Shown: piece by piece, positions 17,097-25,301 of the stretch
Numbering within the stretch: position 1 is the first letter of the stretch
Layout: each line of letters begins with the position of its first letter
DNA from: Gemmatimonadaceae bacterium
GTDB lineage: Bacteria > Gemmatimonadota > Gemmatimonadetes > Gemmatimonadales > Gemmatimonadaceae
Length of the DNA: 64,000 nucleotides
Direction: 5' to 3'
Assembly: GCA_019186945.1 (NCBI GenBank)
Contig: JABAQJ010000002.1
Coordinates: forward strand, 337,897-401,896
Notes under the pieces: model-generated
What the model was told of the DNA's origin: nothing
Databases searched by the model: none
The model's input: the letters and a program-made list of their open reading frames with translations, nothing else
Program-made: the position numbers and the translations under genes

Positions 17097-18938
17097 CTAA
17101 AGGGTGGCCTGCGCTCGTTCGCGCTTCGCTTCGCGCGACAGCTTCCGACGATCGATGGTTCCCAACTCTCGCTTCCGAAGACGGATCGATCGAGGGGTCA
17201 CTTCGATCAACTCGTCGTCCTCGATATACTCCAATGCCGCTTCCAACGTCAACTCCCGAGGCGGCTCCAGCGTGATGTTCTCGTCACTCGCCTTGGACCT
17301 CATATTCGTCAGCTTTTTCTCTTTCGTGGGATTCACGTCCATGTCTCCCGAACGCGAGTTCTCGCCGACGATCATGCCTTCATAGACCTGGTCGCCTGGG
17401 GCGACAAAAAGCGTCGAGCGTTCCTGTAACGTAAAGAGAGCGAAGCCTACGACTGTTCCGTTCTCCATCGACACCAGCGTCCCCCGCGAACGTCCCGTGA
17501 GCGCGCCAGCCCACGGACCGTATTCGAGAAACCGGTGGTGCATGATGCCCGTCCCGCGCGTGTCGGTTAGAAACTCGCTCCGGTACCCGAACAGACCACG
17601 CGCGGGAATGCGGTACATCACGCGAACCATCCCCTGCCCAGGATTCCTCATGTCGATCAACTCACCCTTCCGCTGTCCAAGACGCTCGATGACGGCGCCA
17701 AGGTACGACTCGGGAACGTCGACCATCAGTTCCTCGTAAGGCTCCAGCCGCTCCCCGTCAGGCCCCTCGCGTTGAATGACGCGTGGCCGTGAGACCTGGA
17801 ATTCGTATCCCTCGCGGCGCATCGTTTCCATGAGGATCGACAAATGCAATTCGCCGCGCCCCGATACGGTCCACGTGTCGGTCGCGTCCGTGTCTTCGAC
17901 CTTGAGAGCAACGTTGCGTTCCAGTTCTCGATACAACCGTTCCCGCACCTGTCGCGACGTCATGAACTTCCCTTCCCGTCCGGCGAATGGAGAGTTGTTG
18001 ACGACGAAGTCCACGGAGATCGTCGGCTCCTCGACCGCGATGCCTTCAAGGCGCTCACGCGTATCCGGGTCCGTGACCGTCAGACCGATCTCGATTCCCT
18101 CGAGGCCCGCCAGGGCGACGATGTCGCCGGCGCTCGCCGAGTCGACTTCCTTTCGTTCCAAGCCATCGTGCGTGTACAACTTCGTCACGCGCGCGGTCTC
18201 ATCCGGCAGAGAAGGATCCTGGGAGAGAAGTGCCACGTGCTGTCCGACGCGTACCGTCCCCCGTTCCACGCGACCGATCGCCACCCGCCCCAGATATGGC
18301 GAATAGTCGAGGGTGGAAACGAGCAGCTGAAAGGGGCCGCTGGCATCGCTCGGCGGCGCCGGCACATGCGCGACGATAGCCTCGAAGAGGGGTGTGAGAT
18401 CCACTGGCGGGATGCCAAGGTCGGTTGTCGCCACCCCTTCGCGCGCGGACGAATAGATGAACGGCGCGTCGAGCAAGTCGTCGTCGGCTTCGAGTTCGAT
18501 CAGCAGATCCAGCACCTCGTCGTGCACACGAAGCGGTTCCGCGCCCACACGGTCGATCTTGTTGATCACGATTATCGGACGGCGCTTCAGATCGAGCGCC
18601 TTGCGCAGGACAAAACGCGTCTGCGGCATCGGCCCGTCCGCGGCGTCCACTACCAGCAGAACACCGTCCACCATGCGGAGGATTCGTTCAACTTCGCCGC
18701 CGAAATCCGAGTGTCCAGGGGTGTCGACAATGTTGATTTTCGTGCCGTGCCAAGCGACTGCGGTGTTCTTTGCGAGGATGGTAATGCCCCGCTCGCGCTC
18801 CAGCGGATTGGAGTCCATCACACGCTCGGCCACGACCTGGTTCTCGCGAAACGCACCAGCCTGCCGAAGCATCTTGTCGACCAGCGTAGTTTTCCCGTGA
18901 TCGACGTGCGCAATGATGGCAATGTTCCGAATCTGCAT
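17097..18938 (-). CDS. bipA: Ribosome-associated GTPase BipA/TypA
   Basis: This 613-aa translational GTPase resembles EF-G and acts on the ribosome during stress, cold growth and late 50S assembly. The G domain shows G1 [12 protein letters not shown] (about residues 9-20), ERERGITI (switch I), [14 protein letters not shown] (G3) and NKIDR (G4). BipA-specific C-terminal blocks follow: [20 protein letters not shown] and [22 protein letters not shown]. Length matches the family (about 605-615 aa). The ATG at 18938 was chosen because homologues begin directly with [15 protein letters not shown] good promoter lies 8 bases upstream, so the mRNA may be nearly leaderless. The acidic gene follows in the same operon. 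Confidence 0.95.
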   Translation of the reverse strand: MQIRNIAIIAHVDHGKTTLVDKMLRQAGAFRENQVVAERVMDSNPLERERGITILAKNTAVAWHGTKINIVDTPGHSDFGGEVERILRMVDGVLLVVDAADGPMPQTRFVLRKALDLKRRPIIVINKIDRVGAEPLRVHDEVLDLLIELEADDDLLDAPFIYSSAREGVATTDLGIPPVDLTPLFEAIVAHVPAPPSDASGPFQLLVSTLDYSPYLGRVAIGRVERGTVRVGQHVALLSQDPSLPDETARVTKLYTHDGLERKEVDSASAGDIVALAGLEGIEIGLTVTDPDTRERLEGIAVEEPTISVDFVVNNSPFAGREGKFMTSRQVRERLYRELERNVALKVEDTDATDTWTVSGRGELHLSILMETMRREGYEFQVSRPRVIQREGPDGERLEPYEELMVDVPESYLGAVIERLGQRKGELIDMRNPGQGMVRVMYRIPARGLFGYRSEFLTDTRGTGIMHHRFLEYGPWAGALTGRSRGTLVSMENGTVVGFALFTLQERSTLFVAPGDQVYEGMIVGENSRSGDMDVNPTKEKKLTNMRSKASDENITLEPPRELTLEAALEYIEDDELIEVTPRSIRLRKRELGTIDRRKLSREAKRERAQATL

Positions 18939-18946
18939 AGCCGCGA

Positions 18947-18975
18947 AGTATCGCGGACTCGAGGATTCCCGACAA
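18947..18975 (-). promoter_or_regulatory. bipA promoter placing the start almost at +1
   Basis: On the minus strand TTGTCG (18975-18970), a 17-base spacer and GATACT (18952-18947) form a good sigma-70-type promoter. Only 8 bases separate the -10 box from the bipA ATG, so the transcript should have little or no 5' leader. No Shine-Dalgarno sequence is present. Confidence 0.5.
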
Positions 18976-19041
18976 GCTCTTGCCATCAATTCTCATGTGG
19001 TGCAGCGTGAGGGTGCTACTTTCTCGCCGGAGGTGTTGCCG

Positions 19042-19239
19042 ATGAACCATCAGCAGGAAGCCAGCAGGGATCAGTACCCCCACGGTCGCGGCTACGGGCA
19101 TGACTACATGAGAGGCGGCGAAGTGAACGGAGGCTATGGCTACAGCGAGCGCGAGGCGTACGAAAAGTCTCGCGGTGAGTTGAGCGGCGCCGATTACCCC
19201 GCCCCATCGTCAGGAGCGGACGTTCCGCCGAGCACCTGA
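19042..19239 (+). CDS. Small hydrophilic protein of unknown function
   Basis: The 65-aa product (start MNHQQEASRDQYPHGRGYG) is rich in Gly, Tyr, Glu, Arg and Ser, with no hydrophobic segment or known motif. It looks disordered. I accept it as real because a near-perfect Shine-Dalgarno sequence, GGAGGTG (19029-19035), sits six bases before the ATG. The upstream extension to an ATG at 18913 overlaps bipA antisense and reads poorly. It is divergent from bipA, with about 100 bases between starts, and is followed by a hairpin. There is no operon partner. Function unknown. Confidence 0.6.
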   Translation: MNHQQEASRDQYPHGRGYGHDYMRGGEVNGGYGYSEREAYEKSRGELSGADYPAPSSGADVPPST

Positions 19240-19328
19240 AAAACCGACCGCCGGGAACCTAACGTCGGATCGTCCCGCCTACGGCGAGTGACACGCCGGC
19301 ACGCGGGGAGCGAGAGGGCCTGCTGGAC

Positions 19329-19358
19329 TGCGGGGCGCGACACGGTCGCCGCCCCGCA
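19329..19358 (+). terminator. GC-rich hairpin after the 65-aa gene
   Basis: TGCGGGGCG (19329-19337) pairs perfectly with CGCCCCGCA (19350-19358) around a 12-base loop, followed by CTGCATTTCACG. It is about 90 bases past the small gene's stop. The T-tract is poor, so this may be a weak or Rho-assisted terminator. Confidence 0.4.
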
Positions 19359-19384
19359 CTGCATTTCACGAATCCCGTAAGTAT

Positions 19385-19401
19385 CCCCGGCGGAGCCGGG
19401 G
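19385..19401 (-). terminator. Hairpin downstream of the PilT-type gene
   Basis: CCCCGGC (19385-19391) pairs with GCCGGGG (19395-19401) around a 3-base loop, 15-30 bases beyond the minus-strand PilT-type stop. No T-run follows. It is placed as expected for a terminator or mRNA-stabilising hairpin. Confidence 0.4.
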
Positions 19402-19416
19402 CCTCCCACTGTCCGG

Positions 19417-20997
19417 CTAGCGCCGGCCAGCGTGCGTCGGCCGCGGCGTCTGGTGCCGCACCCCTGCTCCCGATTCTCCACGCATCCCATCGCTACCCGC
19501 AGCCGCAACGCTCCCCGGGCCGCCAGCTCCATCGAGAGCGTGGCAATCGTGCCCACGGGCTTTCAGCATTTGGGCCACGCTCGCCTTGTCGATCGCCTTC
19601 AGGTAGGCCTCCTGCGGTTCCACCAAGCCGTGGTCCACCAGTTCCAGCAACGCGTCGTTCAGTGTCACCATGCCCAGCTTCCGCGACGTCTGCATGACCG
19701 AGGGAATCTGGAACGTTTTCGCTTCCCGAATCAGGTTCGACAGCGCTGGCGTGGTAAGCAGGATCTCCATCGCCGCTACGCGCCCACCGCCCACCTTCCG
19801 GCAGAGCGTCTGCGCAATCACGCCTTTCAAGGATTCGGAGAGCATCACACGAACCTGCGACTGCCGGTCCGCCGGAAACTGGTCGATGATGCGGTCGATC
19901 GTGCTGGCGGCGGTCGACGTATGCATGGTCCCGAACACCAGATGCCCAGTCTCTGCCGTCTCGATCGCGATGCCGACGGTCTCCAGATCCCGGAGTTCGC
20001 CAACCAGCACGACATCCGGATCCTCGCGCAGGGCTGCCCGCAGCGCGTTCTTGAAGCTCGCGGTGTGCACGCCGACCTGACGCTGGGTGATCAAGCATCC
20101 CTTGCTCTCGTGCACGAACTCGATCGGATCCTCGATCGTGATGATGTGATCCTGCCGGGTCCGATTCACCAGATCGACGAGGGCGCTCAACGTGGTCGAC
20201 TTGCCGCTGCCAGTCGGCCCGGTCACCAGCACCAATCCCTTGCTCAACTTGGCGAGCGCCTGCACCTCGGGGGACAGTCGCAGTTCATCGGCAGTGACAA
20301 CTGTCGAGGGAATCGCGCGGAAGACGGCACCAGGCCCGCGACTGTCCCGGAATGCGTTCACACGGAACCGTCCCACTCCGTCGATCTGATACGCGAAGTC
20401 GGTATCCGCGGTCGCGGCGAACTCCTCGCGATTGCGCACCGGCATGATCGCGCGAAGCATCGCTTCCACGCGAATCGGCTCCAGACTGCCTGAGTCCTGC
20501 ATTGTGACGATGCTTCCACTCGTGCGCAGCAACGGAACAGCGCCGCTCCGCAGATGGAGGTCCGACGCTCCCCGCTCCCGCTGCGTCTTGAGCAACACGT
20601 CGAGTTCCGCCTGCGCTTCGAGATCGACGCCGCGATCGTCGGCCTGAACGGTCGGCGAAGTCCTGCGCACCGCATGACCGTCGATCGCGCCGTGCTGCTC
20701 TCCCCCGGCGGCAAAGGTCACCTCCGCCGCCAGGCGACCGCCATCGCGTCGCACGAGCACCTGATACGTCGTCTCGCCGCTCCGGTATTCGAACGCGCGC
20801 TCGCCATCGCTCGATCCCACCGACGCGGGTAATGCCTCGCTCATCACGGACGCGAGATGCTCAGCCGACAGCGGCTGCCTCGTGATGGGATGCTCGGCGC
20901 CGCCGCGCACGACCCGCGCATGCTCGTCCGTCGCCAGCAGCAACCCAGTGGCACGACTGGATTGCATGGCGGCAATCAGGCGGTCAAGTTGCCGCAT
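19417..20997 (-). CDS. PilT-type (type IV pilus retraction) ATPase with N-terminal extension
   Basis: This 526-aa secretion ATPase belongs to the PilT/PilB superfamily. The core (about residues 130-470) has ASDLHLRSG, Walker A GPTGSGKST (260-268), the Asp box IEDPIEF (about 288), Walker B with DPDVVLVGELRDLET, and the His box TGHLVFGTMHT. VGELRDLET with the later SNLIREAKTFQIPSVMQT block is PilT-like rather than PilB- or GspE-like, and the C-terminal PilB zinc motif is missing. PilT depolymerises pilin to retract pili. The roughly 125-residue N-terminal extension and about 45-residue Ala/Gly-rich tail are extra to the usual 350 aa. The ATG at 20997 overlaps the upstream gene by 14 bases, so the two are co-translated. 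No other pilus gene is in the window. Confidence 0.82.
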   Translation of the reverse strand: MRQLDRLIAAMQSSRATGLLLATDEHARVVRGGAEHPITRQPLSAEHLASVMSEALPASVGSSDGERAFEYRSGETTYQVLVRRDGGRLAAEVTFAAGGEQHGAIDGHAVRRTSPTVQADDRGVDLEAQAELDVLLKTQRERGASDLHLRSGAVPLLRTSGSIVTMQDSGSLEPIRVEAMLRAIMPVRNREEFAATADTDFAYQIDGVGRFRVNAFRDSRGPGAVFRAIPSTVVTADELRLSPEVQALAKLSKGLVLVTGPTGSGKSTTLSALVDLVNRTRQDHIITIEDPIEFVHESKGCLITQRQVGVHTASFKNALRAALREDPDVVLVGELRDLETVGIAIETAETGHLVFGTMHTSTAASTIDRIIDQFPADRQSQVRVMLSESLKGVIAQTLCRKVGGGRVAAMEILLTTPALSNLIREAKTFQIPSVMQTSRKLGMVTLNDALLELVDHGLVEPQEAYLKAIDKASVAQMLKARGHDCHALDGAGGPGSVAAAGSDGMRGESGAGVRHQTPRPTHAGRR

Positions 20998-21481
20998 CGA
21001 CCAGTTGCCGGACGAGGACCACTTGCGACAGGGCGACGAGTACCAGCCCGTCTGTTCGGTAGACCGGAAGGAAGCGATCCGTCGCCCTGTTGAGATAGTC
21101 GAGGGCGCGGGCGCTCCGTGGCATTGGATCGACGCAGAGCTTTCCTTCCACCTCCGCTCCGTCCAGAAGCTGAATGCGGACCGGAGTTGGCACGCCAACC
21201 GACCAGTCGGGTGGTGCACTGTGGTCTGCCGCAACGTGCACCTCGCGCACCTGGATCTTCGAGATGAGTACCGTGGTGCCGTTCGACAAACGCAGCGGGA
21301 AGAACACGCTCGGATTGTTCATGACCTCGATCGCGTCTTCCTGCTCGAAGCGATGGCGCGCACTTGCCTGGACGAACACATCTCCATTCAGAACCTGCCC
21401 GTCCATCAGGCGAAGGCTCACGGGTAGGAGGCTTTTTTCGATGCGGAACTCGTTCAGCATCATGTAGTTCGGTGTGGTCAT
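20984..21481 (-). CDS. Protein with two DUF6812-like beta domains, upstream of the pilT-like gene
   Basis: The 165-aa product appears to be two copies of one small beta-rich domain of about 70 aa. Copy 1 (about 19-85) reads PVSLRLMDGQVLNGDVFV ... FFPLRLSNGTTVLISKIQV. Copy 2 (about 100-162) reads PVRIQLLDGAEVEGKLCV ... FLPVYRTDGLVLVALSQVV. The 'IxLxDGxxVxGxL...FxPV..xxGxxxLxSxxQV' pattern resembles DUF6812, found next to pilus or motility genes in some phyla; that link is from memory. No signal peptide is seen, so a cytoplasmic partner of the ATPase is likely. The gene end overlaps the ATPase start by 14 bases. The ATG at 21481 lacks a clear ribosome binding site; another Met lies six codons downstream. 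Confidence 0.6.
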   Translation of the reverse strand: MTTPNYMMLNEFRIEKSLLPVSLRLMDGQVLNGDVFVQASARHRFEQEDAIEVMNNPSVFFPLRLSNGTTVLISKIQVREVHVAADHSAPPDWSVGVPTPVRIQLLDGAEVEGKLCVDPMPRSARALDYLNRATDRFLPVYRTDGLVLVALSQVVLVRQLVDAAT

Positions 21482-21596
21482 GGCACTGTATGGACGTTCG
21501 GCGAACCCTGCCGGTCACTCGGAGCGGCAGGATTCCGCGCCGGACTTCACATGCCTGGTCGCCACCCTCGGGTAGGCGGTCGATCGCGAAGGCGGA

Positions 21597-21602
21597 TAGA
21601 CT
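21597..21602 (+). promoter_or_regulatory. -10-like box close to the CorC/HlyC start
   Basis: TAGACT lies only 7 bases before the ATG at 21610, and no Shine-Dalgarno sequence is present. No good -35 hexamer occurs at the usual spacing. It is reported because the spacing repeats that seen at bipA and the DUF58 gene. Confidence 0.3.
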
Positions 21603-21609
21603 TCAGCCG

Positions 21610-22950
21610 ATGCTGGCACGCCTCTCCGGGATCATTTTCCTACTCGTCCTCAACGCCGTGTTCGTCGCCGCCGAGTTTTCGCTGGTGCGGGCGCGGCGCT
21701 CGCGACTGGAGGGCATGGCTCGCGGTGGCGACCGAAAGGCCAGCGTCGCTCTCCGGGCCGTCAGCAACCTGACACGAGTCCTGTCGGCGAGTCAGCTCGG
21801 GATCACGCTAACGAGCCTGGGTATCGGATGGTTGGCCGAGAGCGCGCTTGGCGATTTGCTCCAGGAGTGGCTCCTCGCAATCCCTGTTCCGATCGAGGTC
21901 TCGCTTCGATTGAGCATCGCCGCTGTCGTGGCTATTTCGATAGCCACGTTCATGCATGTCGTGTTCGGCGAACTCGCTCCTCGCGCCCTGGCACTCCAGC
22001 ACCCTGAGAAGTTCGCTCGCTGGCTCGCCCCACCGGCGCTTTTTTTCGCGTGGCTCACGGCTCCGATCACGATCCTGCTCAACGCGTCCGCACAGCTCGT
22101 GCTGCGTCTTATCGGACAGAAAGCCGACGTCCAGGAGGAGCCCGTCCACTCTCCCGAGGAACTCCGCATCCTGGTCGAGCACAGTGAGGAGGGCGGGGCG
22201 ATCCCGTCACAGGATGCGGCGCTCATCGAAGGCGTATTCGAGTTTTCCGAGAAGAACGCCCAGGAAGTCATGACGCCGCGCACCGACGTCGTCGCGATCC
22301 CCATGGATGCAACGCTGGAGGAAGCGCTTGCGATCGTCGAAGAGAGCAACTTCTCGCGTTACCCGGTCTACGACGGGACGATCGACAACGTCGTGGGATT
22401 GATGCTCGCCAAGGATCTGATCCCTGCGCTGCATGGCGGAACGGATCGGTTCTCCATCTCGCAGTTCATGCGTAACGTCCACGTCGTTCCGGGATCGCGA
22501 GAGGTCGAGGAGGTACTTGCCGACTTCAAGCGGCTGAAGGAGCACATGGCGATCGTGCTCGACGAATACGGCGGAACGGCAGGTGTTGTGACGATGGAAG
22601 ATCTGCTCGAGGAAATCGTCGGCGAGATCCTCGACGAGCACGACGAACCGGAAATCCACGCGACTTCAGCCGGCGGCGAACTGCTCATCGCGGGCGACCT
22701 GCACATCACCGAAGTGAACGAAACCTACGGACTCGCGGTACCGGAGGACGACTACACTACGATCGGCGGCTTCGTATTCGGCGTGCTTGGCCGTCTGCCA
22801 GTCGTTGGCGATCGCGTTTCCGGGGGAGGCGCGTCGTTTACCGTGCGGGAGATGGACGGTCGTCGCATCTCGCAGCTGCAACTGATCCGCGCCGAGATCG
22901 ATGCGGTGGACACCGGGAGCGATCTGACGGCTGCGATCAAGTCGACCTGA
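21610..22950 (+). CDS. CorC/HlyC-family membrane protein with CNNM, CBS and CorC domains
   Basis: The 446-aa product has an N-terminal CNNM-type membrane domain (about residues 1-190) with three to four helices and the [20 protein letters not shown] start typical of the family. A CBS-domain pair follows (about 215-335: [13 protein letters not shown] and [28 protein letters not shown]). The C-terminal CorC_HlyC domain (about 350-435) has [18 protein letters not shown]. Relatives are implicated in Mg2+/Co2+ efflux, with nucleotide sensing by CBS; the old 'hemolysin C' name is misleading. Length is normal. The ATG at 21610 puts the first helix at the N-terminus. The last 14 bases overlap the convergent pdxA gene. 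Confidence 0.88.
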   Translation: MLARLSGIIFLLVLNAVFVAAEFSLVRARRSRLEGMARGGDRKASVALRAVSNLTRVLSASQLGITLTSLGIGWLAESALGDLLQEWLLAIPVPIEVSLRLSIAAVVAISIATFMHVVFGELAPRALALQHPEKFARWLAPPALFFAWLTAPITILLNASAQLVLRLIGQKADVQEEPVHSPEELRILVEHSEEGGAIPSQDAALIEGVFEFSEKNAQEVMTPRTDVVAIPMDATLEEALAIVEESNFSRYPVYDGTIDNVVGLMLAKDLIPALHGGTDRFSISQFMRNVHVVPGSREVEEVLADFKRLKEHMAIVLDEYGGTAGVVTMEDLLEEIVGEILDEHDEPEIHATSAGGELLIAGDLHITEVNETYGLAVPEDDYTTIGGFVFGVLGRLPVVGDRVSGGGASFTVREMDGRRISQLQLIRAEIDAVDTGSDLTAAIKST

Positions 22951-23833
22951 CAGTCCCACCGAGGCCGGCGATCCGGGCGCATTCGCGCATCGCCGCCTTC
23001 ATGCTCCCCGCGTCAGCGACTCCAAGACCGGCGATGTCCACCGCTGTGCCGTGATCGGGTGAGGTTCGTGGGAACGGCAGGCCGAGCGTAACATTCACCG
23101 CCGCCCCGAACGACGCCACCTTGATGGCCGTCATGCCGACATCGTGATACGGCGCGACGACCGCGTCGAACTCGCCGCGCATCGCCCGTACGAACACGGT
23201 GTCGGCCGGAAACGGCCCGGCAATCCCCGCGGTTCTGGCTGCTGGATCGAGGATGGCCTGGTCCTCCCGCCCGAAGCGACCGCCGTCACCGCCATGCGGA
23301 TTGAGCGCGCACAGCGCGATCCGCGGGTCCGGGATCCCGAACCATCGCTGGAGTCCAAGGCGTGTGATGCTGGCGGTTTCGACAATAACTTCTGCCGTCA
23401 CGGCATCCGGCACATCGCGGAGCGCCATGTGCGTCGTCGCCAGGACAACCCGCAGCCGATCCGACGCCAGCATCATCGCCGTTCTCGATCGGGTCAACGC
23501 CGCCAGCATTTCCGTGTGGCCCGGGTAATCGTATCCACCGGACAGGAGTGCGCCCTTGTCGATCGGCGCGGTCACCAGCCCGGTGGCGAGACCACTCTGC
23601 ACGAGGGCGACCGCTCGTTCGATCGCCCGACCGGCAAGGCGGCCAGCCTGCCGGCCGTCCCCGCCGGAGGTCCAGGCTCCGACGCTTTCGTCTACTGTAA
23701 CGCCGGTGCCCGTCGGCCCCACGATCAGGGGATGGAACACGTCGCGTATCCGCGCGTCGGCAAGCGCCTTGACGACAAGCTCCGGCCCGATGCCACGCGG
23801 ATCACCTAACGTGATGGCGATGGTCGGGCGCAT
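22937..23833 (-). CDS. pdxA: 4-hydroxythreonine-4-phosphate dehydrogenase
   Basis: PdxA oxidises 4-phosphohydroxy-L-threonine with NAD in the DXP-dependent route to pyridoxal 5'-phosphate. The 298-aa product starts with the family signature ITLGDPRGIGPELVVKAL (usually TxGDPAGIGPE). It also has TAPIDKGAL, YPGHTEMLA, the metal-ligand region ALNPHGGDGGRFGREDQ and APYHDVGMTAIK, and ends in RTSPDHGTAVDIAG. It is shorter than the common 320-330 aa, mostly through loss in the second quarter, but the metal-binding His residues (in GHTE, HDVG and DHGT) remain. It starts 2 bases after the surA stop; surA-pdxA order is also known in E. coli. The convergent overlap with the CorC gene is 14 bases. Confidence 0.92.
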   Translation of the reverse strand: MRPTIAITLGDPRGIGPELVVKALADARIRDVFHPLIVGPTGTGVTVDESVGAWTSGGDGRQAGRLAGRAIERAVALVQSGLATGLVTAPIDKGALLSGGYDYPGHTEMLAALTRSRTAMMLASDRLRVVLATTHMALRDVPDAVTAEVIVETASITRLGLQRWFGIPDPRIALCALNPHGGDGGRFGREDQAILDPAARTAGIAGPFPADTVFVRAMRGEFDAVVAPYHDVGMTAIKVASFGAAVNVTLGLPFPRTSPDHGTAVDIAGLGVADAGSMKAAMRECARIAGLGGTVRST

Positions 23834-23835
23834 AT

Positions 23836-25185
23836 CTACGGTGAAGCGGCGGGAAGGCTGTCCAGGCGGATCGAAACGTAGATCTCCTTCTTCAGCGAAT
23901 CGATCAGACGCCGGAACGATTTTTCCTGTTGCAGCTGCTCGCGTATCTGCTCTCGGAGATCCTTCACCGTGTAGTCGCCTTCGTCCTGTGCGACCAGCAC
24001 CTGCCCGATCACGTATTTCGGCAGTCCGCGCAGCTTGTCCTCGATAGGGAACGGGCCGAAGAAGTCGCCGGACTTCGCGCTCTTCATGCCTTCCTTGTAC
24101 GATTCCGGCAGCTGATCGCGCGGGAATGGATCCAGGCTTCCCGGCAGTTCATCTGCGTCATGAAACCGGGCTACGAGCGTGTCATACGATGCACCGGCCT
24201 TCCACGCGACGAGCAGGGAGTCAGCGAGGTGCTCGGCGCGCTGCGCGTCGGCCGAATCCAGCGCTGGCTTGATCAGGATATGTCGCGCCTTCACTTCCGA
24301 CGGCTTCACGCGATCCACTTTGATGATGTGGAATCCGTACGCCGTCTCCACTACCGGACTCACCTGTCCCGGGTTGAGCGCAAACATCATCTGATCGAAC
24401 GCCGGAACCATCACGCCACGGCGGTTCCAGCCCAGGTCACCTCCCTGCTCCCTGGATCCCGGATCCTGCGACTCGCGTTTCGCGATGCTGGCGAAATCGC
24501 CTCCCCGATTGATCTCGGCAAGGAGGGACTCCGCCTTCACGCGCGCCGCTTCCTTCGCGTTTGGCGTTGCTGCCGTGGCGATGACGATCTGGCGGAATGT
24601 CAACGTGGCTGGCCGTTTCGGAAGCTGCAATCTGTTCTTTTCGAATGCTTCCGTGATCTCCGCCTCGGACACGGCTGCCGAGATCATCTTCCCCGACTGC
24701 TGCAGATGCTGGATCAGGCGCTGCGACAGAGCGCGCCGGCGGGCCTGCTCCGTCAGCCACCGCCTGTACTCTTCCTGGTTTCCGAAACCACCCGACTTCA
24801 GAGCCTGAACGTACTCCTGGTCCGACTTGAAGTTTTCGCGCAGACGTTTCATCTGCTGCTCGACTGTGGTCGCGACGTCAGCGTCGGCGACTACGATGCT
24901 GGTGTCGCTCCGCGCCTTCTGGACAAGGATTTCCTCGTCCACCAGTTCGCTCACCACCTGACGAGCGAGCGTCACCATCCCCAATGAATCGTCCGGAATC
25001 TGCATTCCCTGGGCGCGCCGCTGGTTGATGACTTCGAGCACCTCGGACCACAGCAGGGGGGTGGAGCCAACCACCGCGACGATGCGGTCCATGGGGAAGT
25101 TCCTGAGCCCGCCCCCCTGAGCGTGCGCCAGCGAGGCGACGGTCAGAAACGCACCCACAACCCAGGTTCGAACGAATGGAGACAT
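23836..25185 (-). CDS. surA: Periplasmic peptidyl-prolyl isomerase/chaperone SurA
   Basis: The 449-aa product has a signal peptide (VVGAFLTVASLAHAQ) and a SurA-N chaperone domain (about 30-175: MDRIVAVVGSTPLLWSEVLEVINQRR). Two parvulin domains follow. The first, about 185-280, has ESQDPGSREQGGDLGW and VSPVVETAYGFHIIKVD. The second, about 290-390, is more divergent and begins KARHILIK. SurA escorts unfolded outer-membrane proteins through the periplasm. The gene is 2 bases from pdxA, as in the surA-pdxA operon of enterobacteria, and follows a second parvulin lipoprotein across a gap with a strong hairpin. Length is near the E. coli protein (428 aa). Confidence 0.9.
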   Translation of the reverse strand: MSPFVRTWVVGAFLTVASLAHAQGGGLRNFPMDRIVAVVGSTPLLWSEVLEVINQRRAQGMQIPDDSLGMVTLARQVVSELVDEEILVQKARSDTSIVVADADVATTVEQQMKRLRENFKSDQEYVQALKSGGFGNQEEYRRWLTEQARRRALSQRLIQHLQQSGKMISAAVSEAEITEAFEKNRLQLPKRPATLTFRQIVIATAATPNAKEAARVKAESLLAEINRGGDFASIAKRESQDPGSREQGGDLGWNRRGVMVPAFDQMMFALNPGQVSPVVETAYGFHIIKVDRVKPSEVKARHILIKPALDSADAQRAEHLADSLLVAWKAGASYDTLVARFHDADELPGSLDPFPRDQLPESYKEGMKSAKSGDFFGPFPIEDKLRGLPKYVIGQVLVAQDEGDYTVKDLREQIREQLQQEKSFRRLIDSLKKEIYVSIRLDSLPAASP

Positions 25186-25242
25186 GGTGGCAACCTACCC
25201 AGGAATCACGGGTGCGGTCCAATGCGGCCGAACCCGGAACGG

Positions 25243-25269
25243 CGCGCGCGGGCCCATGGCCCGCGCGCG
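25243..25269 (-). other. Strong GC hairpin between the parvulin lipoprotein and surA
   Basis: An 11-bp perfect inverted repeat (25243-25253 with 25259-25269, almost all C/G) closes a 5-base loop. It lies in the 116-base gap inside an otherwise tight operon. No T-run follows on the minus strand, so it looks more like an attenuating or mRNA-processing hairpin than a full terminator. Confidence 0.5.
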
Positions 25270-25301
25270 TGTCGAATGGCGTACTCCAATTTCCCTTCCG
25301 G

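Noticed and set aside
21954-22182. Small ORFs inside the CorC/HlyC gene in other frames
   Set aside because: They fall within a strongly supported gene and have no domain, ribosome binding site or conserved pattern.
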